Numbered from the stretch's first letter, positions 53,201-64,000 are shown. The stretch: 64,000 bases of DNA from Bradysia coprophila (GCF_014529535.1 NW_023503941.1:2788942-2852941); one strand, 5' to 3'. Translations and numbers: made by a program. The notes: a model not told the origin generated them from the sequence alone.

Positions 53201-53404
53201 TTCTGGTAGATCTTCCTCTACCATCGTGTCCATGATCTTCTGATCCAATTGCACCAAGCTTTCGGCTTTCTTGTCCAACACGTCGCCCAATGCTTGCAAT
53301 TGATCGATGTTTATTTCTTTCTCCTTCAAGATTTCTTCAATTGCATTCGCCGTTTTCGTAAATGCTGCTCGAATCGGTGCTCGTAATTTCTTTAGTTTAT
53401 CCAT
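50219..53404 (-). pseudogene. BEL/Pao gag-pol, 3'-truncated
   Basis: The minus-strand frame runs 1061 codons from the ATG at 53404. The gag/DUF1759 part (LPKIEFTKFKGDLKEW) is at ~130-330. CCHC-type knuckles (CIFCGGKSHFSRKC, CFSCLNRGHITPNC) are at ~350-400. The aspartic protease (AAIDSGSHKTYLL) is at ~480, and RT runs from ~720 with GLISDIKKAFLQI, VFGLTCSSFTLAAI and the catalytic YVDN box (YVDD in most retroelements; YVDN also occurs in BEL). Genuine pol ends after NVNSIQLHV at 50237; the last residues PNSV and the stop come from the LTR joined head-on. RNase H and integrase are missing. The frame is otherwise intact, so the event is recent. Confidence 0.92.
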
Positions 53405-53530
53405 GATTTTGTATATTTTGAAGGCTGCACGATGTAATGTGGAATTTTCCTTTGATTTTCACAGCCAAAAATTAGCTTTTTTCTTCTTGACCACGAGAAA
53501 TTGAATCGAAAAATTACACACGACCGAATA

Positions 53531-53548
53531 ATCTCGACGGGGCCTCCA
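53531..53548 (-). other. Primer binding site of the BEL element
   Basis: On the minus strand the LTR is followed directly by TGGAGGCCCCGTCGAGAT. The first 11 bases complement the 3' end of a threonine tRNA as I recall it (CGGGGCCTCCA). The tRNA identity should be treated as tentative. Confidence 0.5.
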
Positions 53549-53787
53549 TGTTCCGAATTCTGTTTGATATTCAGCCAGAGAACTCTCCTTATCGTGCTCA
53601 GTTCTTCATCTTTTCACTAGTGATCTACTGTCTTTTATTTTAGATGCAAACTCAATCGTGTTACAATAGGAAGTAGTTTTTTATTCGCCCCAAATTATAC
53701 AACGCTTCAACGCCCACTATTCGTTTTTATAATTCAATTCGCCACCCGTTTACTTAAATGAAAAATCAAGAGTTATTTTTCTGAACA
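53549..53787 (-). mobile_element. BEL/Pao 5' LTR, minus orientation
   Basis: Reverse complement of 49999-50236 with almost no differences, which fits a single reverse-transcription product. It precedes the primer site and gag on the minus strand. Confidence 0.9.
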
Positions 53788-54405
53788 ATGCGCAAACAAA
53801 TTTCCTAGCAAACAAACTTATGACAATCCACTTTTAAACATCTTAATTAAACAAAGCATAAACTCGGTTATAATCACTGTAGCCACTTTCGAAATTCTAA
53901 GTGTTTTTCAGTACGAACTTAACCATCAATTCCAATAATAATCTCCGCATTCATTATCGACACCAATATTATAAATTCTCTTACACAATTTTAATGGGCC
54001 AGCAATTATTCAGTTTTCAAAATAAACACCTTTCTATTGTATAACGTTAAACAATAATTCATTTCCATTTGGCGCCGTGCCAGATACCAACCAAAAAATT
54101 TGTGCTCGTCGGGTCTTTTTCCCAAGAAACATCGCCGGACTAGTCAAAAAGTTTTTGTTTTCAGTACGATGTTGATGTACATGCATGTATACAGACAACG
54201 GCGAGTGGTTTTTTATTCACATTTTTTCGAGATTAGTGGGGATTAGTCGAGATTCTGAAACAACAGGCTAAGACACTGACGAAGGCGGGTGACATCAAGC
54301 GCACTCATTATTGTGCGAAAAGTCAACTTAAAAACCATTTTTTTGGGTTGAACGATATAAAGTTTCTCAAACCTGCTTAGCGCCACAGGAAAATTTTTAT
54401 TGCAT
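53788..54405. other. No gene recognised
   Basis: AT-rich flank of the BEL element. At 54250-54590 the GTTCTGAAAGAACAGG-type hairpin family surrounds the MITE at 54414. Confidence 0.4.
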
Positions 54406-54413
54406 CGTCTTCG

Positions 54414-54544
54414 CAGAGAAATGATAACAGAGGGCGTTGCTGCGCAAAGTTAATTTGACATTTAACCCGTTGTATGAAAATTGTCATCATTCTCATTCTA
54501 TCCGGCTGGGCCGAAGCAACGCTATCTGTTATGATTTCCCTCTG
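54414..54544. mobile_element. hAT-type MITE, family CAGAGAAATGATAACAG
   Basis: Starts CAGAGAAATGATAACAGAGG and ends with the near-inverse GCTATCTGTTATGATTTCCC followed by TCTG. An exact 8-bp duplication, CGTCTTCG, lies at 54406-54413 and 54545-54552. Confidence 0.85.
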
Positions 54545-54995
54545 CGTCTTCGTGATCAACTCGAAATTGTCTTAAATTGTCCTTTCAGAACAAAAGACAA
54601 AAAGGCGCATCCGATACAATGAAATGGACTGAAATCAGGAAACGACAAAAAAACGGAAAATCGGTCCCTGCAATCGAGAATTGATTGAAAAATTAGAAAA
54701 TCGTAAAAATAGCGATAAGACTGGGAAACGAACAGGAATCAGGAATCAAAATGATTAGATGATAACAGGTGAGTATACAATGGGAAGCGAATGGAGAAGT
54801 TCGTGGTTCGTAAAAGGCGGTGGTCCAGACTGCACTCGTTATTGGCCGTAAAAGGCTGTTTGTGAGGTCTCTAAACGAACGAACGAACAAAACGAAATGT
54901 TGCTTCAGTTAGATTGAAAAATAAATATTCTTTACCGGGAAATCGCAGCACTTTTACCGGGAAGTCCCAATATTATTTTACCGGGAAATCTGGTC

Positions 54996-55172
54996 GAATT
55001 CACGCCTTAAGTGCGGTTGAAATTCAAAATGGAAAGTGCGGAGGTCTTATTCTAACGTAGCGTCACTTTCATACAAGGAAGCGTTGAAATGTATTTTTCG
55101 GTTCACTTTTTCATCAAATCGTTCACTTTTCCATCAAATCGTTCACTTAAAATTCAAATACGGCGTGAATTT
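54996..55172. mobile_element. MITE, family TTCACGCCGTAAGTG, copy 2
   Basis: AATTCACGCCTTAAGTGCGG to CGGCGTGAATT. It contains a direct repeat, TTCACTTTTYCATCAAATCG, twice. Confidence 0.75.
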
Positions 55173-55189
55173 TAGTGTATAACGGGAAA

Positions 55190-56800
55190 AAATCGAGAAA
55201 TCGTTTTTGGATACCGGGAATTGCACACACGTAATCAGACAAAAAGAAATGAGAGATAGAGAGGAAAAACGGGATGGTCGATTAAAATCAACTTTGCCGA
55301 AGAAATTATAACTTCCTCATTAGTACGTGCGAGTACGTAATTAAGTCGTTCTGTTCAGCGAACACTCTTCTTCCCCACTGAAAACCTAAAAATATTCACA
55401 AAAATGTTAAAATTAATCTCTTTGTAAATGTGTGATGATTAATTTACTATAAATAGTTAGTCGGTTAGGAGAAGAAGCAAAAGAATAATTTCTGTTTGTT
55501 TGTTTATTTCTTTTTTAAATCAAACCAAAGATTTCATTTCTTGAACCAGTAAATATAGAAACCTTTAATAACATTCAATGTTTCAGATTAGAAGCGAAAA
55601 AAAGAAACTAATTTGCGGCTAAATATAGCTGCGCTTGAAAATACAATTCGAATTTGTTTGAAAAGGGATTTTCTGTCTAGGAATTTGCGTTAGCATGTTT
55701 TAAGGTCAGACCGGAATCGGTTATTTTGGTTTTCCAATTGACTGGCATGCAATTTTTATTCTTGTTTCAGTCAATATTAATGGCTTCGCGCACGAGTAGA
55801 TGACAAAGAATTTGTGTCACTATCGCGAAGTTACAGCCAGTGGTATTAATAGGAACTAATGATGCAGGTCATATACTCTTCAAAAATTAATCTTAGACCC
55901 AGACTCAGAAACCAATGAAACTACCAAAGAAATAGCTATTTTGCTCACTAGTTAGTAAATGCGGTTGTTTTCCGCATTTGATGTGAGATTTCCGATACGA
56001 GCGAAGTGAGTTATCACAAAAGGATAAAGGAGTAATATCTGCAACGCATACGACCTATCCATACGAATTGGATATCCAAATGAATTGGATTTATATGAGG
56101 GCTGAACTGAATAATGCTTGGTTGTATGACACCTATGACACTTACAGATTTTATTAAAGTGTCAGCTGAATCAATGATAAAGTAATGATTCCCGTAGTCT
56201 ATCTGGAAAAAAACACAAAATCCTTTCAGTTACACATCGCACCGAGGAAAATGCTCGCAATACTACAAATGCAGAAAAGACACAAATAATTCAATGTGGT
56301 AACATACACGCCATGCCACAAATATAATAAAAGAAGAAAAAAAAACGGAAAAACGAAAACAGAAAGAAAGAAAAGTCAACAACTGAGCCGCTCGTAAATT
56401 ATGTTGAGTTCAATTTTATTTTTGTTTTTATATACTTCGAAACGATGACTTGTTGTGCGGTGTGTAGCACTTTTTACATGATTCGACACTAAGCGCCCCC
56501 CCGTTTGCGGTTCTTGTTTTTGCAATGAAAAGCAACAAGTTAAATGTACTGTTGCTTTCATTCACAATTTAGGCTGGACTCGCAGTCAACATTTTTCCGA
56601 TATTTCGATTCTCAATGGAAACGGACTGGGAAATATATTTAACTAAAATCGTGACAGCGAAAAAGCGAATTAACGTTGTTGTCTTATAGGGCCAGAAAAC
56701 GACTCATTACAGTCTCTTACTGTCTTGATGGGATTTTTTTTTGTTTCGACGCCTTTGGTTCGAAATACAACCTGTCCAAACGACTAAAGTGTCCCAGCAA
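55190..56800. other. No gene recognised
   Basis: Repeat traces only: near 55940-56010 a segment resembling 14715-14775 and 26400-26470 (CTAGTTNGTAAATGNGGTTG, ACGAGCGAAGTGAG). A C-rich block near 56495 is not part of a gene I recognise. Confidence 0.4.
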
Positions 56801-56814
56801 AACAGTAATGTACT

Positions 56815-57143
56815 AGAGATGTGCGGGCCGCCCGAAAATGTCGGGCCGCCCGGGTTTTGATCCGGCCCGACCGGGCCTGGACCGGGCGGGCTTCAAATCT
56901 GTCGGGCCGAGCTTGGACCGGACCTAAAAAACCAAATTTTTGGCCCGATTTTCAAAGTTTCGCGCACTTTTTTATATGAAATTTGAAAATGTCGGCCCGT
57001 CCGAGTTTTTATCCGGCCCGATCGGGCTTGGGCCGGACGGGCTATAAATACGTCGGGCCAGTTCGGGCCGGGCTTTAAAAATGAATTTCGGACCGGGCTT
57101 AGGGCCGGACGGGCTTCAAAAAAACATCGGCCCGCACACCTCT
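56815..57143. mobile_element. hAT-like element rich in GGGCC motifs
   Basis: The ends AGAGATGTGCGGGCCG and the complement of AGAGGTGTGCGGGCCG lie within an 11-bp direct duplication, AGTAATGTACT (56804-56814 and 57144-57154). The exact duplication length is ambiguous because the last bases could belong to the terminus. The interior is a run of degenerate CCGGGC/GGGCCG motifs with no coding frame. Confidence 0.8.
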
Positions 57144-57154
57144 AGTAATGTACT

Positions 57155-58150
57155 ATTACGTGCAAGCGATGTGTAAGTGTGCCATTACTGCCGTCTTTGG
57201 AAATGGTTCGGTAGCACATAGAGTATGGCGGCAAATATCTGTCTCCGGTTCGGAAAACAGGTTTCGCACAAATTTCTTAGAAATTACGTAAGTTGTGAAT
57301 GGGTGAGAAGTTTCTGAACTGCAATGCAGAGCGTGCTGGCTTTGTGTTCTGACCAGCATCACTTAAAGTGTCACTGAAAAAGTAATGGGGGAAAGCAGTT
57401 TGATAAACTTACATGCACGTCTATAAGCCTATTACATTATATACTTAACCACAACCACCCCACACTTCATGTCCTGCTGTTCAACAATCGCCTTTCACCA
57501 AATGTGTGCACATATCTGTACGTAATTCCATACTGTAGCCTCCATATATGAAGAATTTCATGAAAAACAATGTTTAAGATTTCGTTCGTACAATTCGTCG
57601 GATAAAAATGTAATGGCTGGCGACGCATTGAGAGTCATTTTGAATGTCATGGGATCGGTTTCATATTATGTGTTGTGTGGCTGTGGCATACATTAGAATT
57701 TTGCGGAATTTTCATAAAGAAACTTATTGTTTGATTCTCTCTCGCTGTTGGAGATAAATATTGGGATTTATGAGCGGGCTCGTATTCGTATGTACTTCGG
57801 TTGTATCAGAAGAAAAGGAAAATTTGCCACGAGTTGTTCTATGGCTTCATTTCTACTCTATCTCTTGTGTGTGTTCTTGTCTATTCTCTTGAGAATTTTC
57901 TTAGCCAGAAAAAAATATTTAAAAAAAAAATGTTTGCCCCTGCTGCCCCCTCTACTTGTCTTTATCCAATAAACGTATAAAACAGGCCTGGAGGACATAG
58001 AGATTTTGTAAACTCATTTTAATATTATTTTAACATAAATTGTGAGGGCGCCGAAAATAAATCAGCCGATAGTGCTCCAAAAACTATTTGCCCCCTGGAA
58101 CAAATAGTCGAAAATACACTATTTGCAGCAGAGCGCAAGGAACGCTATGT
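57155..58150. other. No gene recognised
   Basis: Short open frames on either strand lack domains. Nothing supported. Confidence 0.4.
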
Positions 58151-58154
58151 GCAC

Positions 58155-58295
58155 GCAAATTGACAGCTAGTACAAGTTTGACAGTTTGTGTTTGACAGTT
58201 TGTACATGCTTGACGGATTGTACAGGTTTGACAGTTTGAACAAGTTTGACAGATTGTTCAATTTTGGCAGTTTGTTACAGGTTGATAGTTACAAG
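58155..58295. repeat. Degenerate tandem of TTTGACAGTTTGTAC
   Basis: About eight imperfect ~17-bp units with the core GACAGTTTG or GACAGATTG. Confidence 0.7.
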
Positions 58296-58305
58296 TTTAA
58301 CTGAG

Positions 58306-58469
58306 TTTCACGCCGTAAGTGCGGTCGAAATTCAAAATGGATGCGGAGGTCTTTCTAACGCAGCGTCATTTTCATACAATGAAGCGTTTAAATGTACTAT
58401 TTCGGTTCACTTTTTCATCGAATCGTTCACTTAAAATTCAAATTTTAGGCACACTTACGCCGTGAATTT
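58306..58469. mobile_element. MITE, family TTCACGCCGTAAGTG, copy 3
   Basis: TTTCACGCCGTAAGTGCGG to CACTTACGCCGTGAATTT, with the same inner blocks as copies at 42642 and 54996. Confidence 0.8.
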
Positions 58470-58755
58470 CTGAGGATTTTCCTCAACCTTTTTCAACCTT
58501 TTTTCAAAATTCTTTTTTTCCCCGATTGGTATCGACAAAAGTAAGGTCAAGTTCGAAAATGGGCATGGTGGGGTCAGCCCTTCCAGAGCTAGGGCCCTAT
58601 AGGTGTTTTTCAGTCTTTCGACGATATCTATCGACATACGCACGCAATAGCTGCTTGTGATATATCAAATGAAAGGTAACGAGTAGAACAAAGTTGCTGA
58701 ACATTGTTTTTGTGTAGGATGCAACGCGAGCTTGTTGGGAGGGCTCAAAGGTCGT

Positions 58756-60320
58756 TACTCGGCCCTAAGTGTTTTTTGCACATAAATCGAGTAAATCTCA
58801 TCCGATTTTGCTAGATTTTGTTTCATTTGAGAGATAATTGAATGCCGAATAGAATGATGGCAAAAAAAGTTTCAAATTTGGGCCCTTGGACTAAGGCCGC
58901 TACTCGGCCCTAAGTGTTTTTTGCACATAAATCGAGTAAATCTCATCCGATTTTGCTAGATTTTGTTTCATTTGAGAGATAATTGAATGCCGAATAGAAT
59001 GATGGCAAAAAAAGTTTCAAATTTGGGCCCTTGGACTAAGGCCGCTACTCGGCCCTAAGTGTTTTTTGCACATAAATCGAGTAAATCTCATCCGATTTTG
59101 CTAGATTTTGTTTCATTTGAGAGATAATTGAATGCCGAATAGAATGATGGCAAAAAAAGTTTCAAATTTGGGCCCTTGGACTAAGGCCGCTACTCGGCCC
59201 TAAGTGTTTTTTGCACATAAATCGAGTAAATCTCATCCGATTTTGCTAGTTTTTGTTTCATTTGAGAGATAATTGAATGCCGAATAGAATGATGGCAAAA
59301 AAAGTTTCAAATTTGGGCCCTTGGACTAAGGCCGCTACTCGGCCCTAAGTGTTTTTTGCACATAAATCGAGTAAATCTCAACCGATTTTGCTAGTTTTTG
59401 TTTCATTTGAGAGATAATTGAATGCCGAATAGAATGATGGCAAAAAAAAGTTTCAAATTTGGCCCCTTGGACTGAGGCCGCTACTCGGCCCTAAGTGTTT
59501 TTTGCACATAAATCGAGTAAATCTCATCCGATTTTGCTAGATTTTGTTTCATTTGAGAGATAATTGAATGCCGAATAGAATGATGGCAAAAAAAGTTTCA
59601 AATTTGGGCCCTTGGACTAAGGCCGCTACTCGGCCCTAAGTGTTTTTTGCACATAAATCGAGTAAATCTCATCCGATTTTGCTAGATTTTGTTTCATTTG
59701 AGAGATAATTGAATGCCGAATAGAATGATGGCAAAAAAAGTTTCAAATTTGGGCCCTTGGACTAAGGCCGCTACTCGGCCCTAAGTGTTTTTTGCACATA
59801 AATCGAGTAAATCTCAACCGATTTTGCTAGTTTTTGTTTCATTTGAGAGATAATTGAATGCCGAATAGAATGATGGCAAAAAAAGTTTCAAATTTGGGCC
59901 CTTGGACTAAGGCCGCTACTCGGCCCTAAGTGTTTTTTGCACATAAATCGAGTAAATCTCAACCGATTTTGCTAGTTTTTGTTTCATTTGAGAGATAATT
60001 GAATGCCGAATAGAATGATGGCAAAAAAAGTTTCAAATTTGGGCCCTTGGACTAAGGCCGCTACTCGGCCCTAAGTGTTTTTTGCACATAAATCGAGTAA
60101 ATCTCAACCGATTTTGCTAGTTTTCGTTTCATTTGAGAGATAATTGAATGCCGAATAGAATGATGGCAAAAAAAAGTTTCAAATTTGGCCCCTTGGACTG
60201 AGGCCGCTACTCGGCCCTAAGTGTTTTTTGCACATAAATCGAGTAAATCTCATCCGATTTTGCTAGATTTTGTTTCATTTGAGAGATAATTGAATGCCGA
60301 ATAGAAAGTTGGCAAAAAAT
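58756..60320. repeat. 145-bp satellite, 11 units
   Basis: The anchor TACTCGGCCCTAAGTG starts at 58756, 58901, 59046, 59191, 59336, 59482, 59627, 59772, 59917, 60062 and 60208; spacing is 145, twice 146. Units include TTTTTTGCACATAAATCG, CATTTGAGAGATAATTG and ATGCCGAATAGAATGATGG. Internal units differ at only a few sites; the first and last are partly diverged at the outer edges. Confidence 0.95.
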
Positions 60321-60329
60321 TTTGGGTTT

Positions 60330-61500
60330 CTAAAATAATGTCGTAAATTGTTGGTTTTATTTGAGAGGTACTTCGTACGGGCTTTCGTAATTGCGCTATG
60401 CGCAATTTTAAAAATGAACACTTTCAGTAAATTTGACCATGCTCAACTTGACTTGCATTTTGGTAACAGACGCATTAGAGGGTTGTAGACGTATTAGGGT
60501 TCCGGGCGTATTACGGCTACGGACGTATTATGGTTACGGGCGAAATAGGATTACGGGTCGTACGGGGCTAAGTCGCAGCAAACGCTCCGACTGTTCTGAT
60601 GCCTTGTTTTTGTGAACCAACCTCACTGGCAGTGAGCCACTGCTATTACATTTCATGGATATTATCAGTGTAAAATACTGAAAAAAAATGTGGCGCCCCT
60701 ACAGGCCAACCGAACAAGTTATCCCTTTCCAAGGATTTTCAGAGGATTTGTTACAGATTTTGGATAGATTTTGAAAGGATTTTGTTCGATTTTCATGATT
60801 TTTCTACTTTGATTTTCTCTTGGCTGACAAACGATTTTCTTTGAATATTTTTGCCCCTCGGTGGGAGATCTGCTCGAAAACCCCATAACTGCAAAACAAC
60901 ATAACTCGAAAACGAGCACTGACATGCAAATCCGTGCCCCAGTTCATTTCCCTCCCATTATATTCTCATCGTATTATATATACACACACATTTTCGACCA
61001 TTATAATTAAATAAACATCTCGGAAGAAATTCTTTTTTGAAAGAAAATTGAGAAAATTTTCAGCAGCAGCAGCAGAAGCACTCGGTTTTTGATTGTTCGA
61101 ATGACGAAGAAAATGTTTTAGGAAATGTAATAGTTATTTGTGTGTTGCGATCGGTCAGCGAAACACCAGTAGGTTGTTGTGCTTAAAACCATCAAGAGTG
61201 GATAGTAAAGCGAACGAAGGAAACAAAAACAAAAAAAATAGAAAAGAAGAGACAACTGTCGTCTATTGTATTATAGGAAAGTTAATTAAGAAAAACGGGC
61301 TGTGTGTATGCCACACACCACATAATAAAATATTCGACACAGTACAAAGTGATGTGTAGTAGCCTCATCTCGTATGAGTTTTTCCGACACATGAGAGAAA
61401 TAAATAACAGAAAAAAATGTGAAATAAAATTAAAGCGTAAGCACAGAAACGCTAAGAGAGCCATAAGCTCAAAATATACATTTGTGTATGTGGTCAGAAT
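60330..61500. other. Upstream region of the claudin-like gene
   Basis: Contains a cluster of GGTTACGGGCGTATTA-type repeats (60480-60570) and a short CAG run near 61062-61076. A non-coding 5' exon could lie here, but I cannot define one. Confidence 0.35.
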
Positions 61501-62288
61501 TTAGGCAAAATGTTGAGCAGACTCTGGCTTCAACTCTGAATTTAAATTCAGTCACTGAATTTCAGTGTGAGGTGCTGCTAGAGGGTGTAACTTAGAACAA
61601 TTTTTATTGTCACTGGCTTAGTACATTTTTGATTTTGGTGACAGCCCTGTTGAATGTCGTTCAAAATGATCGACTCGTTTTTCAATTTTCTGAATGTTAT
61701 AGTTTTCGGCAACGACGATTTACTGTTATAGTAACTTTTAATTGTCTTCGGCAATTGCCTAAAATCGATGGTATTTTACGACAATTTTTGTGGTAAAGTG
61801 GTACATCCTGTTCGATTGCGGACGGTTTAATTTTAAATATAAGTTTCGACGACAATAGATGGAAAGATTTCAGTTACGCGGAAAGGAATCGAATCGGTTG
61901 AAGATTTAAACTGCTACCAGTGTGCTACCGCATTTCGCATTGTGAATTAAGTGACAAATGTATAACGAAATACGGAAAGTGATCCCGTAACAGAATGGCT
62001 TTTCTACAAAAAGAAATCTGTAAATAACCGAAAGTGTGTGACGTCTGTTGTGAAAATTACAATAAAAGAAAAATGAGAATGCGGAAAGTGGTTAACAATT
62101 TCCGTGACAGTGGCACATAAAAACGCTGGTATGCTGACGGAAAATGCAAACATTCGATCCGGAAAGTAGTGATAGGTGAAAGTGTAAATAGAAAATTTAA
62201 TTTTAGACGGGCGGCCACAAGTAAATCAAAACGGAAAAATTTTCCTTTTTCTTCGTCAATCACATCCACGACAACAGAACCAAAAAAT

Positions 62289-62687
62289 ATGTCGACATCA
62301 ACATTGGGCCGTGAAGAACGGAAACCCTACTACGATGCATACTTGTTGCAGAGACGGGTCCTGCTGGGATGCACGGCCGCAATTGGAATCGGTGTGATTT
62401 TGTGGATAGTGGCCATTTCCACAGACCGTTGGTTCGTTGGATCGGGTGGTCAAGGTCTGTACATACTTGAAATGAGAATTTTGAATGGAAAGGAGGAAAA
62501 CGAAGCAATTTCAAACATACAAAAATTCGTACTTTATATCTTCCTTGCGCCACAATGTCTAGCGAATTATAAGCGAAATGAAAGTGGAGTTTCACAGCGA
62601 TTTATAATGTTGGATTGTAGTACGGTCACCAATGAAAGTGTAAAACAGATATGGTCTATTGTCCGCCCGGAGGACATAAAAATTTGA
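62289..62687 (+). CDS. Claudin/PMP22-like tetraspan protein, first coding exon
   Basis: The ATG at 62289 begins MSTSTLGREERKPYYDAYLL; then a membrane segment (VLLGCTAAIGIGVILWIVAIS) ends at TDRWF, as the first helix and extracellular W of claudin/PMP22-type proteins do. Such proteins form cell-cell junctions or act as channel subunits. The family resemblance holds to about residue 60 (GSGGQGLYILE, ~62475). After that the frame stays open to 62687 but the sequence no longer looks like the family, so the exon probably ends near 62455-62480 and the rest lies in later exons beyond the region I can read, or the gene is broken here. No clear donor could be fixed. The upstream 700 bp have no other coding frame and probably include the 5' UTR. 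Confidence 0.55.
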   Translation: MSTSTLGREERKPYYDAYLLQRRVLLGCTAAIGIGVILWIVAISTDRWFVGSGGQGLYILEMRILNGKEENEAISNIQKFVLYIFLAPQCLANYKRNESGVSQRFIMLDCSTVTNESVKQIWSIVRPEDIKI

Positions 62688-62693
62688 TTTTCG

Positions 62694-62752
62694 TACTTAA
62701 ACGCACTCATTTTCATATTATTTTGACATAAAATGTGAGTGCGTTTAAGACG
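62694..62752. repeat. Short hairpin
   Basis: CGTACTTAAACGCACTCATTTT is inverted at 62732-62752 (AAAATGTGAGTGCGTTTAAG). Confidence 0.6.
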
Positions 62753-62759
62753 AATTTGC

Positions 62760-63529
62760 CGATCGACCATACCTGTTCTAGACTGTCATTGACGGTCACC
62801 ACAAAACTAATTTTGAATCAAGTAAATTTAGCGGTTTCTTCTCCTCAAGGATGTGTGGTGAATGTTATGAAAATTTCTTACCACAAGTTTCTTAATGTCC
62901 GAAATTCGGAAGAAAATGTTTCCTGATACAAATCTTCCACTTGAGCTTATCAAAAAAAAAAAAGAAATTGGATGCGATTCACGCTGTTTACGTTCACTTC
63001 AGAGTTTCAATTGTGGCCCAAAATTTTTGGGTGCAGTTGATGAATAAATGAGAACATCGTGAACTGGACTAACTCAAAGCTGCGTGAAGACCTTGTCAAT
63101 TTTCAATTATGGCTGAAGGGATTCATTATTCGTTGTAGAGGTGCTTGTAGTTTGAATTCTTCCACATTGCCTAACTGAGTATCACAATCGCATGGATGTG
63201 CTGTATTCGCAAGAGGTTTGTCCTGCCCAAAAATTGGTTTGTCTTTTAATTCCATTATTATATTACATTATTCGAAAAATAGTTCCATATCTGATACGTA
63301 ATACTCTTGGGGCTGAAAGTGACAGAATATGCCCCCTACGCGAACGTGGTGTAATTATGTTATATTCGTTACACCTGATCAGTTATACGATTAGATTTGA
63401 CTACATGAATAAGTTGACATTGACAAATGGGCACACTGTTTCCATAGCTTTTCTTTGAAGGCTCTTTAAATTTTCAACTGTCAAAATTTTTTCTATAAAT
63501 TTTTTTTAACAGTAAACAATCAACAAACA
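62760..63529. other. No gene recognised
   Basis: Open frames at 62735-62926 and 63192-63458 lack domains; they may lie in an intron of the claudin-like gene. Confidence 0.35.
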
Positions 63530-64000
63530 GATTCAGTGGAAACATGGTCGATATTGGACGCATTAGACGAATGTAGAGTAGACTCAAGGTACTCCAACAC
63601 AATTCGATATGTGTACAAAAATGCTACTTCATGTATAAAACTTCATAAGAGCACGGAGAAATTCAGAATTGGCCGAGGTGTAAGGCAGGGTGACACCATT
63701 TCACCGAAATTATTCACGGCGATTCTGCAGAGTATTTTTAGGAAGTTAAACTGGAGTAAAATGGGAATAAAGGTAAATGGAGAGTACCTGAGCAATCTCC
63801 GCTTCGCTGATGACATTGTACCGATAGCAGCGAATCTAGGTCAGGCTCAGCTTATGCTACAACAGTTAAGTGAAGAGGCAAGCAAAGTTGGCCTCAAGAT
63901 GAACTTATCGAAAACAAAAGTCATGACCAACATCGGGGGCGATAGAGAAATCAAAATTGGTGACACTGCCATTGAACGAGTCGACAGCTACGTATATCTA
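63530..64000 (+). pseudogene. RTE-like LINE reverse transcriptase fragment, runs off the edge
   Basis: An uninterrupted frame of 157 codons in phase with 63530 runs to the window end. It starts abruptly at DSVETWSILDALDECRV and shows RT motifs RGVRQGDTISPKLFTAI and LRFADDIVPIAANL (the catalytic Asp pair), then GLKMNLSKTKVMT. These resemble RTE-clade LINEs of insects. The region before 63530 is unrelated, so the copy is 5'-truncated; the 3' end lies outside. The reading frame is intact so far. There is no start codon, so a start-based ORF search would miss it. Confidence 0.85.

Noticed and set aside
50219-53404. A host gene of 1061 codons
   Set aside because: Zinc knuckles, aspartic protease, RT motifs, flanking LTR and primer binding site show that it is retroelement gag-pol.
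58756-60320. CRISPR-like array
   Set aside because: Units are contiguous 145-bp repeats without unique spacers in a eukaryotic genome; it is a satellite.

Overview
The window reads as nuclear DNA of an insect. It is AT-rich, its genes are split by GT-AG introns, and most of the space is transposons, foldback elements and satellites. The recognisable genes are an insect CYP6-type cytochrome P450, two secreted type-B carboxylesterases, a BOP1 ribosome-biogenesis gene, a YqaJ-type nuclease and a claudin/PMP22-like membrane protein. BEL/Pao and LINE retroelements also fit an insect. A lower dipteran such as a fungus gnat is plausible, but this is inference and no species can be named.

Layout. 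Positions 1-557 hold the 3' end of a YqaJ-like nuclease gene (+). A 1.65-kb foldback follows, then the first three exons of BOP1 (-, 2817-4129), whose WD40-coding half is not seen. From 4.2 to 8.0 kb lie nested non-autonomous DNA transposons. Positions 8136-9280 encode a secreted protein of six ~40-residue Trp/Cys repeats (+). An hAT-like element separates it from a complete three-exon CYP6-type gene (-, 10389-13784). From 14.0 to 18.6 kb is a nest of palindromes with two opposed copies of a repeat carrying one conserved C-terminal coding exon. Two tandem ten-exon carboxylesterase genes (-) fill 18879-27539 and 29814-38698; their introns hold a 109-bp minisatellite, a foldback element with tandem-repeat arms, and a LINE with a 187-bp target duplication. 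A second, frameshifted LINE lies at 40060-42570. From 42.6 to 49.2 kb I see only small inverted-repeat elements and no convincing gene. A rearranged BEL/Pao element occupies 49270-53787, with its 3' part inverted against its 5' part. From 54 to 61 kb are more small elements, a GGGCC-rich hAT-like element and an eleven-unit 145-bp satellite. The first coding exon of a claudin/PMP22-like gene is at 62289, and an RTE-like reverse transcriptase fragment runs off the right edge.

How the genes relate. The P450 and the two esterases are the usual insect classes for oxidising and hydrolysing xenobiotics or hormone-like esters. The esterases are clearly a tandem duplicate, with the same intron positions and nearly identical exon lengths. 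There is no operon logic. The most unusual content lies in the mobile DNA: the self-inverted BEL copy, the very long LINE target duplication that copies a splice acceptor, a repeat-borne exon whose copies differ mostly at synonymous sites, and a transposon family that carries 2, 3 or 16 copies of the same minisatellite.
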